Assembly (NCBI GenBank): GCA_033675545.1
Contig: JAWDGP010000875.1
Span: forward strand, 632,501 to 696,500
DNA: 64,000 nucleotides
Reading direction: 5' to 3'
DNA from: Elysia crispata
Taxonomy: Eukaryota > Mollusca > Gastropoda > Plakobranchidae
Positions 13,006-29,743 of the stretch are shown piece by piece. Within the stretch, counting starts at the first letter, position 1. Each line of letters opens with the position of its first letter. The position numbers were made by a program, and so were the translations under genes. The notes under the pieces are model-generated. The model made no database searches. It saw nothing but the letters and a program-made list of their open reading frames with translations, and was not told the origin of the DNA.

Positions 13006-16000
13006 AAATGTTGTGTAACGTGATGTTTTTAAACGTTGGAAACAAACTGGAATGCGAGCCCAACAACGAATTCGCGCTCGCCCTTTCCCACTTCACCCTT
13101 TCCAATGAGAAATTGTTTGATTTGCATGAAATCATCTAATTATGAACAACAGGTTCGCATAGGTTTGAGAAAATTTGGGCAAACTCAAATAAAGTAAGAT
13201 ATCTCTGTATCTGAATTCTGAAAATCATCTTCAAAGGCAGAAGTTAAAAAAAAAGGAAAATTATAATATAATAATCAGAATGTTTTTAACAATAAGGATT
13301 CTTTTTTTTTGTCGACAGTTTTAGAGAAATTTAATATTTATTTTACATGGGCCTTGCACTCTTTAATGCTTGAAGCAATAAAATGAGAAAATGCGATTTG
13401 AGCTGGATTTTCCTAAATTAGGTCACCCATGTTACATTTGCAAAGTTTAATCACGTGGTTCCAGTGGATATTCCACGTACCATATTGAGCCATGCACGAA
13501 ACACTTTTGGCCTCTCCAGTGACTGATAGTTTTTATCTTTGGTAACTAAGAAATATTCTTAGAGCTGTTTTCACTTCGATTAAAATTTTCATGTGGTTAT
13601 TGCTGAGAGTATCTTTCACCAAACTCTTTTTAAAACAATAAAATGGGTAAATTAAATGGAAGCCACAAAAAAACACATTCCACTACTGGTGGTAAATATC
13701 CCCGTTTTGATAATGCTGCATTCAACGGACTTGTTTATTTTGCGGCAGTGTGCGAAACTAAGCTGTGAGAGACTACAGGAGCTGATCATGATCGAGGGAA
13801 CGGCTGAGGCTCATTCAGCGCTCACTCAGTCCATCTCCGGGAGTCTGACTGGTCTAGGAGTGAAAGTCCGAGTAACCAAGTAACAAGAACAAAAGATGAC
13901 CGAGCTGCTGGCATTTTTCGCCAAAACCCTGCGGTGTTATCTCCTTTTGTTCATGATTAGCTCAATTTTACCTGCCATTTCGTTTGTTAGATGGCTGTAT
14001 TGATCATGTCTCATTCCAAACACTCCCTGAATTCTCTGTGAAATCTCTCAAGCTGACCTCTGTCTCAGAGACGTGCTGAAGGCAAATGCCACATTTTCAC
14101 CCAGGATGGTTTCAGTTCCACTGCTTGGCTTTTAGTCAATGCTTGAAGAGAATAATAATAGCTTTAGTTGCAGAAATGTTCATTTGTTACTCTAACTGTT
14201 TTATAAACTACGATTTTCGGTTATTTGATCGCTATAACTAACCATGAAACTTCAAATTTGCAAAACTACTGACTCATACTTTAGCACGTCTTATTTCACA
14301 TTAATTATGGTCTTATTATTTTTTTCCACTTTTATTTGACTTACAAATATTGCAATTTAGAACTTGCGTTTCATTTCGCCGAGAATTTCAGGACCGGATT
14401 TTTTAAGGTGAATTTCTTTTGAAAATCAGTAGATCCAGTATCAAGTTTGAATTTAGCGGGTATAACTATAGTATCTCCATGCTTGAGTTTCTTTGGAAAT
14501 AACTTAATTCTCTCAAGTCAGGATGTTGATCTAGACACGCCCAGATGGATATGATGTTATAGTATTATGTCCCGGAAATACTGGCTTCAGATTGTTCTCT
14601 CTCATATCTTCCAAAACCTGTTTGTAGTGTCTGGCAAATAACACAATAGCACCATGGATGTTATTTGTATGTCATTTTAACATATGCAAAAGATAACCCT
14701 CTTCAAACTCTGAGAAAGGCTTGAAAAAGTTGTAACAACTAAAACTGCAAGATCTAATTTGAGATATTTGCATAAAAGGAAAGGGAGATCCACAGCGCAG
14801 GTTGTATAAAAAAAATTGAATTTTTCTTAAATCAGCTACACATAAATAGATCTAAATCATAAATCGTTTTAAAGTATGAGAAATTTCCTATTTTCCACTT
14901 CAAAAATCGAGGCAAAGATGACATGCCATTCAAAGCTTGCAAAAAACCTTTCTAGCCCAACAGTCCCATTACTCAAACTTCGTCAGACTCGAGCGATCAA
15001 ACCAGGATCGCTTGTCTGAAAATAATTTACTTTTCCGATGCCGCCACATTTCGGTCGATGACTATCGAAATAATCTTTTTTGGCATCAAAACTTTGATTT
15101 GAATGTCGGGCCTCTCTAGCCAGAGAGATTGTCCGCCTAAACCCTCTGTAGCGTACAGTTCTAAACGTAGTCTCGAAAAGATCAATACCAATTTGACTTT
15201 GTGTAAGTTCTTCTTTTTATTTTAAATTGGAATTAGCAACGAATTACTTGTTGAATTAGTTTGCACATACTATGATCATGGTCCAGACAAAACAAAAACA
15301 AAATGAAAAAAATAAATTTCTAAATTATTATTCAATTGAGCAGATGTATATTTAGAAGATGGAAGATATGCGTCATATGGAATACAAAGTTGTTTAACAA
15401 TGAATGTTGCAAGCAAGAGAAACTTAAAATGGTAAAGGAAAAGTCAATATGCTCATTTATGAAAGAAAGTCAATAGGGTTAACATTAGGTTTTTCAATTT
15501 TGAAGCCTACATTGGATTTTGTAAAGAAGCTGAGAAACAACTCAAAGATGAATATATCGAATGCAGAAAAAAAAGGAATAAAACATGTTGTTTTGTGTCA
15601 ATCAAGTGTTTGCCTGCAAAACAAAAATAAGTTTTGAAAACTACGATAGGTATAGAATTTGAATCCCAAGGAGTCATATACAATACAGGTCTTACTTTAC
15701 GAGAATTTTGTAGATTTAGTGGAAACATTGAAAGGAGTCTTGCAAACACCAGTGAATCAAATCTTACTTAGCAGGCGGACATATTAGTCATCACCGAATC
15801 CAGAGCTTTAGAATAGTGCCAATCAATTCATTCTGACAATATTATTTAGAACTTTCCTTGTATTTAATCTCATCCTCCCAAATCTCCTGGTGTATGACCT
15901 TCTCATTTCTCATAATTTATGAACATTTTTTCTTCGCCCCAGATTTAGATCTAGAATCTAGTTGGTTCCAGTCGGAAGCCTCTTGTCCGTGATGCCCACT

Positions 16001-16168
16001 GCCAGTGTGTATGATGGCCCTCAACGATCGTCATTCTTTGCATAACGGATACTATCGTCTTCTTTCTTGTCATCTTTGAATGCAACAGGCGCACACCACT
16101 GTTATCTCACTCTTCATCATCATGACCAGTGCTCGCTAGTTCGAAAATACTTCCTCAGGATCTGATCT

Positions 16169-16170
<2 letters not shown>
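13006..16170. other. No gene recognised
   Basis: AT-rich overall. 13735-14110 is less AT-rich and looks unlike its flanks, but its 75-codon frame has no recognisable domain. Confidence 0.68.

Positions 16171-16261
<91 letters not shown>
16171..16261. repeat. (TC)n microsatellite
   Basis: Perfect tract and the first of five pyrimidine arrays within 820 bp (16171-16990). Confidence 0.98.
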
Positions 16262-16266
<5 letters not shown>

Positions 16267-16432
16267 CCCTGATTTTTCTCTTTGCTCCTTAATTCAGCAC
16301 TTTCTCTCACATTATTTTCATGGCTGATTTCATTTTTTTTCTAGTCATGAACTTTTTGATGGTGTGGCGTTTTATCTGCGACTCACGCCATCTCCTCCCC
16401 CCCCTCCCCACTCTCTTCCTAGTCTCGACCCC

Positions 16433-16436
<4 letters not shown>

Positions 16437-16473
<37 letters not shown>
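16437..16473. repeat. (CT)n microsatellite
   Basis: Short perfect tract in a C/T-rich neighbourhood. Confidence 0.95.
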
Positions 16474-16475
<2 letters not shown>

Positions 16476-16585
16476 TTTAGCCAGCTCTATATGTCACTGG
16501 TATTTTCTCTTTTTTGTCTCTATAAATATCAGTTTGTCTATCAGCCTGTCAAAGTTTCTGTTCACAGTAGTCCTTTCTCTTGCGT

Positions 16586-16588
<3 letters not shown>

Positions 16589-16650
<62 letters not shown>
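16589..16650. repeat. (TC)n microsatellite
   Basis: Perfect 62-bp tract. Confidence 0.98.
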
Positions 16651-16652
<2 letters not shown>

Positions 16653-16886
16653 CTTGTTGTAATTACAACCTTATAATCCTTTAATGAATAAAGGTATTAA
16701 ATCACACCTTCTTTCGCTTATTATAACCGCTTAATTTAAATATTTCAGAGAAAAATCATCCTCTACTCGTCAGTTTCAGTTTGTCTATCCGCATGTGCGT
16801 CTGTCTGTCTGCTCCGCTTTCAACTGTGTGCTAGTGTCTCTCTGCTTCTCCGTCTATCTCTCTCCGACTATTTCAACCCCCTCCCC

Positions 16887-16992
<106 letters not shown>

Positions 16993-17727
16993 TCTCTGAC
17001 TATATATCTCTCTCTTTTCCTCTGTGTGTGTATTTTTCCCCCTCATTAGCATCTAAATCCTTCCTTTTTCTACGCGGTTTCCTTGTTCTGTGTGCTCCCC
17101 TGTTCCTAACACCTCATCCCCACCCCCTACATTTCCTGCGGTCCCCCTTCCGGTAGCTCACCCCAGCCCCCCTAGGCATCTCTATAGGGATACAAGAGCA
17201 AGCAGTTACGACCTGAGCAATAGAATGTAGCGGACTGAGAATGGGACTCAATGAAATTGGCACTTCTCATGTCCGGCCATAATTGGAATTTCTGCGCGCC
17301 CTAGACGCCAGCGATTGGGCTAAGGGAGGATGGGTGAAAAAACTACAGAGAAGGGAGGGACAAGGAGAAGAATCAAGATTTTTGATGCTGCGAGAGCGCA
17401 TTTTGTTTTGAAGCACCTCTCGACCTCCACCCCAATCCTCCAACATTTGACACACAAAGGTTGCCTCTTTCAATGCCTTTCTCCTATTACAGGGGAAAAA
17501 AGTTGCTGATATCTAGTTATATCTCACTGTTCTTATCATATATTTTGAATTAATGATAGAAGTTTACATCCTCTTTTGAGTACTAATCTGACCAACCTAA
17601 CAATTTTCTCAAAAGTAGACGAAGATCTTGCAACAAAACAGACGGTTATGTTACAGAAACTAAGTTGGACAAATTATCTATGTAAAACTGGTAAAAATCT
17701 TAGTTACATTTTTATGCTCTTTCCGTT

Positions 17728-17915
17728 CTAAAAACAAAACATTTTGAATTATTCTCCTCTTTGAAACTACTTGAAATATCCTGTATATTAGTTATCGATT
17801 TTGGACTAGGATGCTTTAGTATTTTAAAAACAAACATTTTGGGTTATTCTTTTCTTTGAAACTACTTGAAATATCCTGTATATTACTTATCGATTTTGAA
17901 CTAGGATGCTTTAGT
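17728..17915. repeat. Tandem duplication of about 94 bp, slightly diverged
   Basis: 17728-17820 and 17822-17915 share long identical stretches (TTTGAAACTACTTGAAATAT and ACTAGGATGCTTTAGT) with a handful of substitutions. Confidence 0.9.
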
Positions 17916-20902
17916 TTTAGCGATAAATTAAGGAAAGTAGAAAATTGTCTTGATGCTAAATGATATGGGACTAATTTGGACAGTTTCATACCCTAATTTT
18001 TTTTATTGTAATGTTTTGAAACTCTTAATTGATATTACATCTTTAGAGTTATGGTGTAGCTTTGAGCAAGCATAGATATTGTATACAAGAGAAAATGCAG
18101 TCTCCTAACTTTGTTTATCTATAAAATCATTTTATTTTTGACCAAGATGAACGTCAGAATACCTGGCAACTTTTTAAGCTTTTAGTATCGCAAAGATCTC
18201 GAGACGAAAGGAATCTTTACTGTAAAATTTGAATTTGAACAGAGGACTTAAAATAATAGAGCAAACTAGTTTATATTTCTAAAGTGTGTGCTTTATTTTT
18301 CGATGAACTCTGAACACTTAATTATCTCATCGAAATGTTTATTTATTTGAAAGAAAAAAAAAACAATCCACAAAATAGTGGAGAGTAATATTACATGTTT
18401 CAACATTTTCACGAATTATTGTTTCCAACCTGTGTCTAGTTATTATTAAGAAGCCAAAACAGTACGTCATCGAGGAGGGAGAATTGATAACAGGGAAATC
18501 TTACTAATATGAAAAAAAAACTTTCACGAAACTTCATCGCGGAACAAAAATCTGAACCTTCATAAACGAAAACACAAACAATTATTACGCTAGTGGTAAC
18601 TTTTTGAAACATATCCTTATGTCCCTATATTATAAAATAAATTTATGATTATCATGCTACACAGAAAATTTACTAAATCTTTATTTTTCTCCTTTTCAAA
18701 TCATGAAAATCCCAAATTACCTATCTCAAAAGCTAAAAATTGACTAACAAACTTATTAACAACCACAGCATAACAGAATCACATCATTTAGATATATATG
18801 GTTAAAAGCACAAAATCCTTGTAAAATATCCACCATCGGCTTTCAATCCAAAATTTTAACAGTCAGGGCAAATAAATTGTTGGGATTTTTGTGAAACAAA
18901 AATGTCCACCTATGTCAACTTAAAGGGAAAAAACAGAGGAAGGGGTTCCCAAGCAGCAGGGGAAAAAGATTTAATGGGGAATACACACATTAGATAATAG
19001 CCCACGGCTCTTTGCGGAGTGATTTTTTTATCGCACTTTCAAAAAAGAATGATTTCAAATATAAACATTTTGAGAGGGCAAGAAAAGAGGAAACGTGTGT
19101 TTACATTGCTTGCCGCTATCCACATGGCTCAAGTACTGCTGATCTCCGTCATTGCTCGTGTTTGCCGAGGAGACCAAGCTTGACGCTAAGCTTGTATTAG
19201 ACGTCTTTGTGACCGGTCGATAATATTTCTAGCTGAAGTAATTCGAACACTATAAAACTTCATAATTTCTCTTTTCGATTACGACGTATTGAAATCTCGA
19301 TATTAATTGAAAAAAATCGAGCGGCTGGAACATCGTACCTAGCTCATCTTGAATTCATTCATTAATAATTAAATTGAGTGTTACTGGTTTTGAGTAGTTT
19401 TAAAGTAATAGTTTTAAAAAATAGCCTGTCAACCATTTAAAGTTTCATGTTTCCTCATACACAAATATCGTAGTGTCACTAGCCCATACAATGGTTGAAA
19501 TGAAAAAAAGAACTTTTGTTTTCACCAGTTTACCATAGGGCATAAGTAATATATCTTGTAAATTTATAAAATTTATTGTAATTATTTCTTTATGAACTAT
19601 TTCGAGATCATGCTCAATTGTTCTCTTTAGCGTTCAAAATCATTATTCGTGAAACCCAAAATCATAACATTGTATTGTAGCATATTTCAAAGATTCTGAA
19701 CAGTCAACAAGTCTATTTTCCGTTTTAAAAGTTTATTTTTAAAACACGTCTGTAAAGTAAGATCGTTAGAGCTAGCCTTGCGCCACAAAGTGATCTTGGA
19801 CGTTCTCTTAATCTTAAATTCCCATCCCCTAAAGACAAGAAAGAGATGGAGAACTCATCCAATGCTAGTGTAAGTTTCGAACATTGACAAATGGTTTCGG
19901 CCTGCACGCCGTGCACGGCTCAGGGCGGGCACTCTTCCCATGCTATTGGAAACACAATCTGACACCGCCAAAGATGGAAGAGATTTCAACGTTCACCATC
20001 AGAGCGTAAGATAAATACCGGCATGAGGGGTGTCACGGTGAAAGGCTCATCCAGCGCACGACATTACACATTCAGTTTTAATAAGCTGGTTTTGGGTTTT
20101 AATACTATATTGGTTGATGAATAAATTTCTAAACAATCTCAACAAAACCAATACTTCGTGATGTAGAGCTAAATAAGCCAAGTTTTTGGAAATTACAAAT
20201 GTTAAAGATTGGACGTACAAGTACTCTGGGTCTGTTTATTGAATTTCTCAATCTGGTACGGTTCGAATATCCATTCCTATGATTAATCGCCCGTTTTTCT
20301 GCATGGGTTAATTTTTCTCTGTCCATTCACCATTCACACATGTCTTTACACTGATAAAAAAAAATTAATTGGACATCCAAGAATACAAAATGCGCAAAAC
20401 TCTCTGTTGTAAACGTTTGAAAAGGTGTGTTGCCTAATTTGATTTTGAGACAAAAATTAATTTTGAGTACTTGATATAGAACAAGCTTTTGAACAAAGTT
20501 AGAGACGCTCGATAATCGCCCTAACTGAGAAAAAAATCAGTTTTTCTCCTAAGAAATCATGATGCTTATGTAAAGGATGCTTTCGTTTTCCTAAATTTCT
20601 GCACAAGAGAATCTTCCTCAGGGCTCTCCATATTGCATACACACTGATTCCTTTTTTAAAATATGCCATGGATGACTGTAAAGGTTGACCTTTTGCTTCT
20701 TTGAAAAGAAAAGCTATAATAAAGAACATAGACTTTGTAACAAATCAAATCAGAACCAACTGCAACACTTTCTCAGTGCATTTTAAAATGTATTGTAATG
20801 AAAAGATTATAGGGCTGTCGAGCTATTCAACACCTACAGAAAAACTGTTTTCGTTTTATTGTGTGCATAGATAGATCGTTGCAAACTATTGAGAAAGCAG
20901 CT

Positions 20903-20905
20903 GTA

Positions 20906-20938
<33 letters not shown>
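20903..20938. repeat. (TA)n followed by a T run
   Basis: About 10 TA units and about 18 T. Confidence 0.9.
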
Positions 20939-21228
20939 AATGAAAAGTTAGTAAAATATACCCTAACACTCATTCAATGTGAGTTTTATTTTATTCTTTG
21001 GCTTTCGGACTTCTTTTGTGACCAAAATACCGTGAAATCATTAGAGTTTAGCAGTTGTGAAGATTATGATTTAAATTAGATGAAAATCTTGGAAAATATA
21101 ATCCAGCACATGATACTCGTATCTGTCGATCAATTATAGCTTCAGCGATTTAGGATAGAAGTTGTAAAAGAAAACAAAGTCTCTAAGGACACTAGCAGTC
21201 TAATTCGTGGAATATAAAACAAAAAACA

Positions 21229-21280
21229 ATGATGATGATGATGAGGATGATGATGATGATGGTGGTGGTGGTGGTGGTGG
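21229..21280. repeat. (GAT)n/(GGT)n triplet repeat
   Basis: GAT units with one GAG, then GGT units. Confidence 0.95.
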
Positions 21281-22715
21281 CACTATCAATGTCATGAAAG
21301 GAGATAGTTTGTTCAAGGCATTAACCATTGAAGATCTGTGTATACCGCAGCCATCTTGGCAACTGGTGATTCTGGTTTGTGCGCCAGCACGCAACCACGC
21401 GATTCGGTGCTGTTTCGCCCTCGTCCCTGGGAGCTTGTGTGTGACATTGGCAAGATCTAGTGATGTAGTGTTGGCTTTCTGAAAAAATCTGAGCAAAACA
21501 AAACACAATAATAAATTGCTAGAATTATGACAGAGACAGACCGGTCAAAACCGATACAATGGAAGAACTCATCAGCAGTCTGAACTTTTCTGTTTGACAA
21601 AGAAATTGTTCAGTTCACAGCTTTTTATGCGAACAGTAAAATGAACAGCTGTATTTAGTGAACTAGAGAGAGAAGCTTAAATTTTATTCCAGCAACAATC
21701 TGGACCAGGTAAATCGTAAGCTAAATCAAATCTCAACACAATATCTCATGTAATTTGCAAAAAAAATCTATTGTTTCGATTTTCTATCAATAAAAAATCT
21801 TTTTAGCTTTAGGGTTAAGCTTTGATAGGTGGACGAGGGCTACATTTTGCTTTCAAAGCAATTTAGGGGCAGTGACTTCGGTTGAAAAAATTATTTAATT
21901 ACTTTTTAATCAATCATTACATTTTAGGGACCGTTTACATTTTTTTCAGAAGAAGACAAGGAGACGTAATAAGAGTTTGATTAATAGAAAGGTTGTTTTC
22001 TTCAAATGCAGTTCTGTTTTAGACCTTTCTATATCGGTAGATAAATATTTATCCCCCTTTTGATTTAGTTGTTTGTTAAGACATTTGTTTACGCAAGTTG
22101 GAAACTGTCAACGCATACAAGATCTTTAGAACCGTTGTTTTTCTTTTTTAATTCTAATAACGTCTGCATCGTGCTAGTGATCACATTCACTTTAAGAATA
22201 AGTAAAATGCCTTGAGTTTAAAAATCAAATAAATTGAGCTATTGCAAAATCATTTTCTCAATTTGATTAAAAACTATTTTCATTCCTCGAAAATTTGTAC
22301 AATGTAAAGATTAGTTAACTTTTTTTATTCTTATTGGAATTAGTTTGATATTAATCTAGGTATAGATAACTTCTTCCAGGTCTAGGTAAATCTCAAAGGT
22401 CAAGCTTATTAAATATACAAGAATTTAGTTAACATTTACCAAAAAGCAGTCCTTTTAAAGCTGATTTCATCGGCCTGAAAATGCCTTCAGATTTTTTAGC
22501 TGTGGCTGCTGCCAATGGCGCCATCCGTTGAGCTCTTTGACTGAAGCCAGTCTTTGGGTTAGTCTCAAGACTTACTACGGTTTTTTTATCAGACTTCACA
22601 GTTGTGATCATCTCAGGGCATTTAGAAATTTTTGCCGCTGGAAATCTTGGTTAAGAGAGGATATACAACTATACTTCAATAAAAAAAATTATACACACCT
22701 CCATACACATATATG

Positions 22716-22717
22716 TA

Positions 22718-22778
<61 letters not shown>
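22716..22778. repeat. (TG)n/(TA)n compound microsatellite
   Basis: GTGTGTGTGT passes into TATATA. Confidence 0.95.
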
Positions 22779-25251
22779 AACGTAGGAAGTCCAAAAGAAG
22801 GTCTACTTTGTTTTCTCTGTTTTTGGAGTTCCTATGTTTTTTTAGAGTACATGTTCATGGGCAGTTTTGGCAGCACGTTCAGCCCCAGCAGCCAAAAACT
22901 ACCTCCTTGCCAATTTATTCAAAGCTGCGTATTTAGTTTCGAACCGTTCATACTGTGGCTGCTGTTTAGGAAACAAAAATGTAGCTCAGTTGATACGAGT
23001 CAAAGAACTCAATCTGACACTGCGGTCATCCTAGTGGAGGGAGATGTGGCTAATGGTGCCTCGCCACAATGATGCCGGGACGGGTGAAACTTTAAACGAT
23101 GCCACTACTCTAGCACGCGCGCATGTCATTAATACTTTCTGCCATTTCGAGACAGGCGTTTAATCCCACTAGTTTAGTTGAGCCTTTAATCAATCAGACG
23201 ATAGGGCCCAATCAGGTTTGGATCAGTCATGTTTATTGTGCTGATATAAGCGATTAGGACAGTGGCAGGGGAGGAATAGGGCTTAATGCTCAAGACATTA
23301 TTCATAAATCATATCTGTTTTATTGATTGGTGATTGTATTTCATACTGTTATGAAGTGGGAAGGAAAAAAAGTTTAGGGATCTATCATGATGAATCTCCT
23401 ACTTTTCGTCCAACTCCTTAACTTCCTTTTTTATTAGTAATAGAACTAGGTTTATTTGAACGAGATTAGATTGAAAGATGCTATAGATGTGGAGGCGATA
23501 AGATGCCGAGAGGGAAATCAGTTAATAGCGGACGGAAGTGCAATAAAATTGGTTTGTTATTGATGGTCAAGATTTTAAGGGATTGGGGATCGTTGTAGCA
23601 TTTAAAAGAAAAATAAAACAGGGTACGAGCTATAGAAGTGGATCTCTGGAGGGACGGGGCAGGAGTGGAGCCCAAGAGTCGGACGATTAGCTGTTATTTC
23701 ACCCCAGAAAAGGTTAAAGGTTTCCTGTTTCCGACTCACCCCCTTCCCACCATCTCCCAGCTCACGGAAAGCCGCTGCCGATATGATATGGGCACTGGCT
23801 TACAGACATGGGGGACTCACAGAGACCTCTGTAAAATCAATGGCCGTGGTAGGATAGCGGCCGCGTGAGATAAAAACAACACGAAATGGCTGTTTTGATG
23901 GAAAATACTCAAGGCATAATTATAACGGCCAGCCGCTTTCGCGAAGTTGCCGCTGACCATTAGTCTGGCCAGTTTAACATGCGAGTGGTAGGGGACGAGA
24001 TGGTGAAGGCAGGTAAAATAGGGTTGATATTTTTCATACTCGATTTAGATGGTTCGTATTTGGAATCTTCAATCGGTAGAAGACTCTTAATCAGACTGAA
24101 CGAAAGTTAAAATAATTACAGTTTACTTGTAAAGTTTATTGAAATATCTAAGTGCTTTTAATCTCGTTTTGTCATGTATTAAGCCTCCCTGACTACAATT
24201 ATTAGTTAAATGATAATTAAGGCAATTTTCTGAATCAATTGCTAAATATTAGACTTTTTTTTAAAGATTCGCATAAGCCGCTTATATGTTGTGATTTATC
24301 ATTTAATAATGTGACAAAACATTGAACTCATAATCTCAGATCTCGACCACAAATTTTCATAGTTTAGTTAAGCTTATATTCCTAAGAATGAAAGTTTAGT
24401 CAAAATAAAAAAAAGTTATCAAATTTTACAAAAGTTTTAAAAATACTATATATATAACTAAGCTTTTCAAAAGATCTATAAACAATACGGGGAAGTGCAA
24501 AATTATCTGTTTCCGTAATAAAGATTTATTAATATACCGCCTCTCAGATGTTAAGAGTCGCAACTAGAACGTACGGCAGGAAAATGAAACTCCTTATTTT
24601 CAAGCCCAGAGGCGACGATTAAGCAAAATGTCGGGTTTTTTCTACAGTTACTGAGACTTTTCAGTTTCATTCCGGTTTTAGTATAAGGGTGGGAAGAGAT
24701 CCGACCCGATAGTAAGATACATCGATAGCCCAAAGGAGGACTCGACCGCTTCTTGTTTTCTAATATTTTACTATGCGAGCTATCTCATAATCTGCGACTG
24801 CTGGCGAAATAAAAAGTTAGCTGTTTACAAAGTTTTAGTTTAATTACACATGCATTAACTCAAAAGTTAATGAAACGTAGTAGTTGAGCTCATTGTGAAG
24901 TTGCAAGGCACATTATTTAAAAATATAAAAAAGATATAGGTCAGCTCTATAAGTTAAGGAATCAATTAAAAAAAATTAAATAAACGTTAAAAGTAGCTGC
25001 AGTGGTCGATGCATTAGTGTTGCAAGGCTAACAGAACAAACAAAATATATAAAAACAGATTGAGCAAATAAGCTGAAAATGTTAGCTTGGAAGTGAATGC
25101 GCCAAAGAAATAAAAGACAGTATTTGTTTAAAGTTACAAAGAATGTCTTTCATTGGTGCTCTGTGGTCTTTGTAAGGAATCATGTAGTAGTTATGAAGTA
25201 TACTAATGATCGAAATGGTGTGTATGGATGTGTTGCTATTAACCATTGCTG

Positions 25252-25289
<38 letters not shown>

Positions 25290-25293
25290 GTAT

Positions 25294-25365
<72 letters not shown>

Positions 25366-25425
25366 AACTATGACTATAACTACTAGTAGTAGTAGTAGTA
25401 GTAGTACTACTACTACTACTACTAC

Positions 25426-25478
<53 letters not shown>

Positions 25479-25500
25479 CTGCTGCTGCTACTACTACTAC

Positions 25501-25565
<65 letters not shown>

Positions 25566-25569
25566 ATAC

Positions 25570-25601
<32 letters not shown>
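25252..25601. repeat. Palindromic compound triplet array
   Basis: Order: (GAT)n, (ACT)n, then alternating (AGT)n and (ACT)n blocks, a short GCT block, (AGT)n and finally (ATC)n. GAT mirrors ATC and ACT mirrors AGT as reverse complements, so the locus is close to an inverted repeat at large scale. Confidence 0.95.
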
Positions 25602-27446
25602 ATAATATTGTTAAATAAATTTAAGAGATTGTTAAATAATGCAATAATGATTATACGCCTAGAACGGATGATGAGGTAATTTAAAACAAAAACAGAGACG
25701 AAAATGCTACAGCTGTTATGTTTTTTGTATTACTCCTCGTTTTGGCGAATCAAACCGATCGAAAATAAAACTAAGCCTGCCTTGGCAATGATAACCATAG
25801 AGTTTTCATAACACTCGGTAAACTATACTCAAAGAGCACTAAGCTATCGACATGATTGCCTTATAAAACGGGAAATAAACCAGCAATAAATTGAGAATCC
25901 CTGGCAGGGGAGCGGAGGAGTGCAAACATCATCTCTCAACTACTTGACAGTCTATCAATGTGTTCCCTCAGGCTTCTTGGTTATTCAACAAGGGGATGTG
26001 TCTACACTACATTCGTATTACCAAGCCCAATAAGTTAGGGGAAGTGGAACAAAGTAAGAGAAGAGGGAAAAAGTCTCTACTAAGAATTTAAGGGAAACCG
26101 GGGCTTTCCTTGCGGGTCAAGCACGGAACAATCATAGGACGATAGTTCCCTTGGGGCGGGTACCATTTCTCCGTGGGCTCTACTGTCGCAAACTGCATTT
26201 CATTACCATTCACTTACCGTGATCTACCGAAGGAGGCTGAAGAAAAGGGAATGGGGCGATGGCCGTGCCTGCTCACGGTCCCTCCACTTTTATTGGTTTT
26301 GAAAGTTCCTGGACCAAGACAAAAAGGCATTAAGCGAGTGTGTAAGTGATTCTGAACAATGTTGTGGGTGTATGAACAAATCTTAAATAAGAACATAAGC
26401 AAGCAAACAAGGAAACTTTGAAAGACATTGTTCGAAAAGAAATCACTTAAGCATTTAACCTTTTCCTTATCCATCACCCTCTCCCTCACCCAATAAATAT
26501 TCTGAGTTTTCTGTCTCTTACCAGCTTTTAAATCCACAATTTTATTTTTTTTTTTAATTTACCCAAATGCAAGAACCACTAGAGAGTTTTCAATTTCCTG
26601 ACTGCTTATAAGGCCCATCAATATTTTATCATATCTTTCTCACGCATTTAAAACATAATATTCCTCTCCTTGACACACACATAAAACCCCCCACAAATTT
26701 TTTAACCTCTTATCCTTCAAAAAGAAAGGCACCACAAATCACTCCACCTCTTTCTCAATCCATAGATTTTCTCTCAACTTTTTCTTACGTTTGCACGCAT
26801 TTAAAAAGCACCAAAAACTTTTCTACCTTCAGCCACCTAATATAACCATCACCTTTTTGCCAACTTTTATCCACATATTAAAACCGACGAGGAAAAATTC
26901 CTCTATTCCTAGCCACTCATTCTTAACATCTAACATTTCCCTACCTCTTGCTTACCGTTCACCAATAAAACCAAAAAAAATTCAGTATCTTTTATACACA
27001 ACCGTAAATATTATCTAACAGTTCACTACTTCTGACATACCTATTTCAAAAAGCAAAATTGTTTAGTCTGTATTAAGAAAATTGATAAAACAAATCAAAC
27101 AGTCGTTTCAGTGAGCAACTGAATAATTCGTTAGCGAAATTGAACTACTTTGTCATGCCCTGTTCGAGAATTATAATAACACACAATAAAATCGTCAGTG
27201 TCCTATAAAATACCGATTTGTTATTTGTATTGTGTTGCTTTTCATAATTTTTTGGGAACATGGATGCAAATAATGCCCAAATTATGGATTTACCAATTTA
27301 TCAATTTTCATATTGATTTTTACTGTACTGACTCCAAATGCTGGCAAAATAACTGCTCTGCCTTTGAAAAGTTATGACGAAAAGCAACCCTAAATATCTT
27401 CTTGTTGTAGTTGTATTACTTTATAAACCTTGAAAATTATTTGAAA
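25602..27446. other. No gene recognised; G-poor tract at its end
   Basis: 25890-26290 is relatively GC-raised. From about 26640 to 27020 the + strand is strikingly poor in G. Confidence 0.65.

Positions 27447-29743
<2,297 letters not shown>

Noticed and set aside
13656-13883. 75-codon frame considered as the missing signal-peptide exon
   Set aside because: The hydrophobic part is not at the N terminus in a signal-like layout, and there is no phase-1 donor at a suitable place.
25097-25618. Long open frame of Asp, Thr, Ser and Ile homopolymers
   Set aside because: Produced entirely by triplet microsatellites. Open on both strands, no non-repeat coding sequence.
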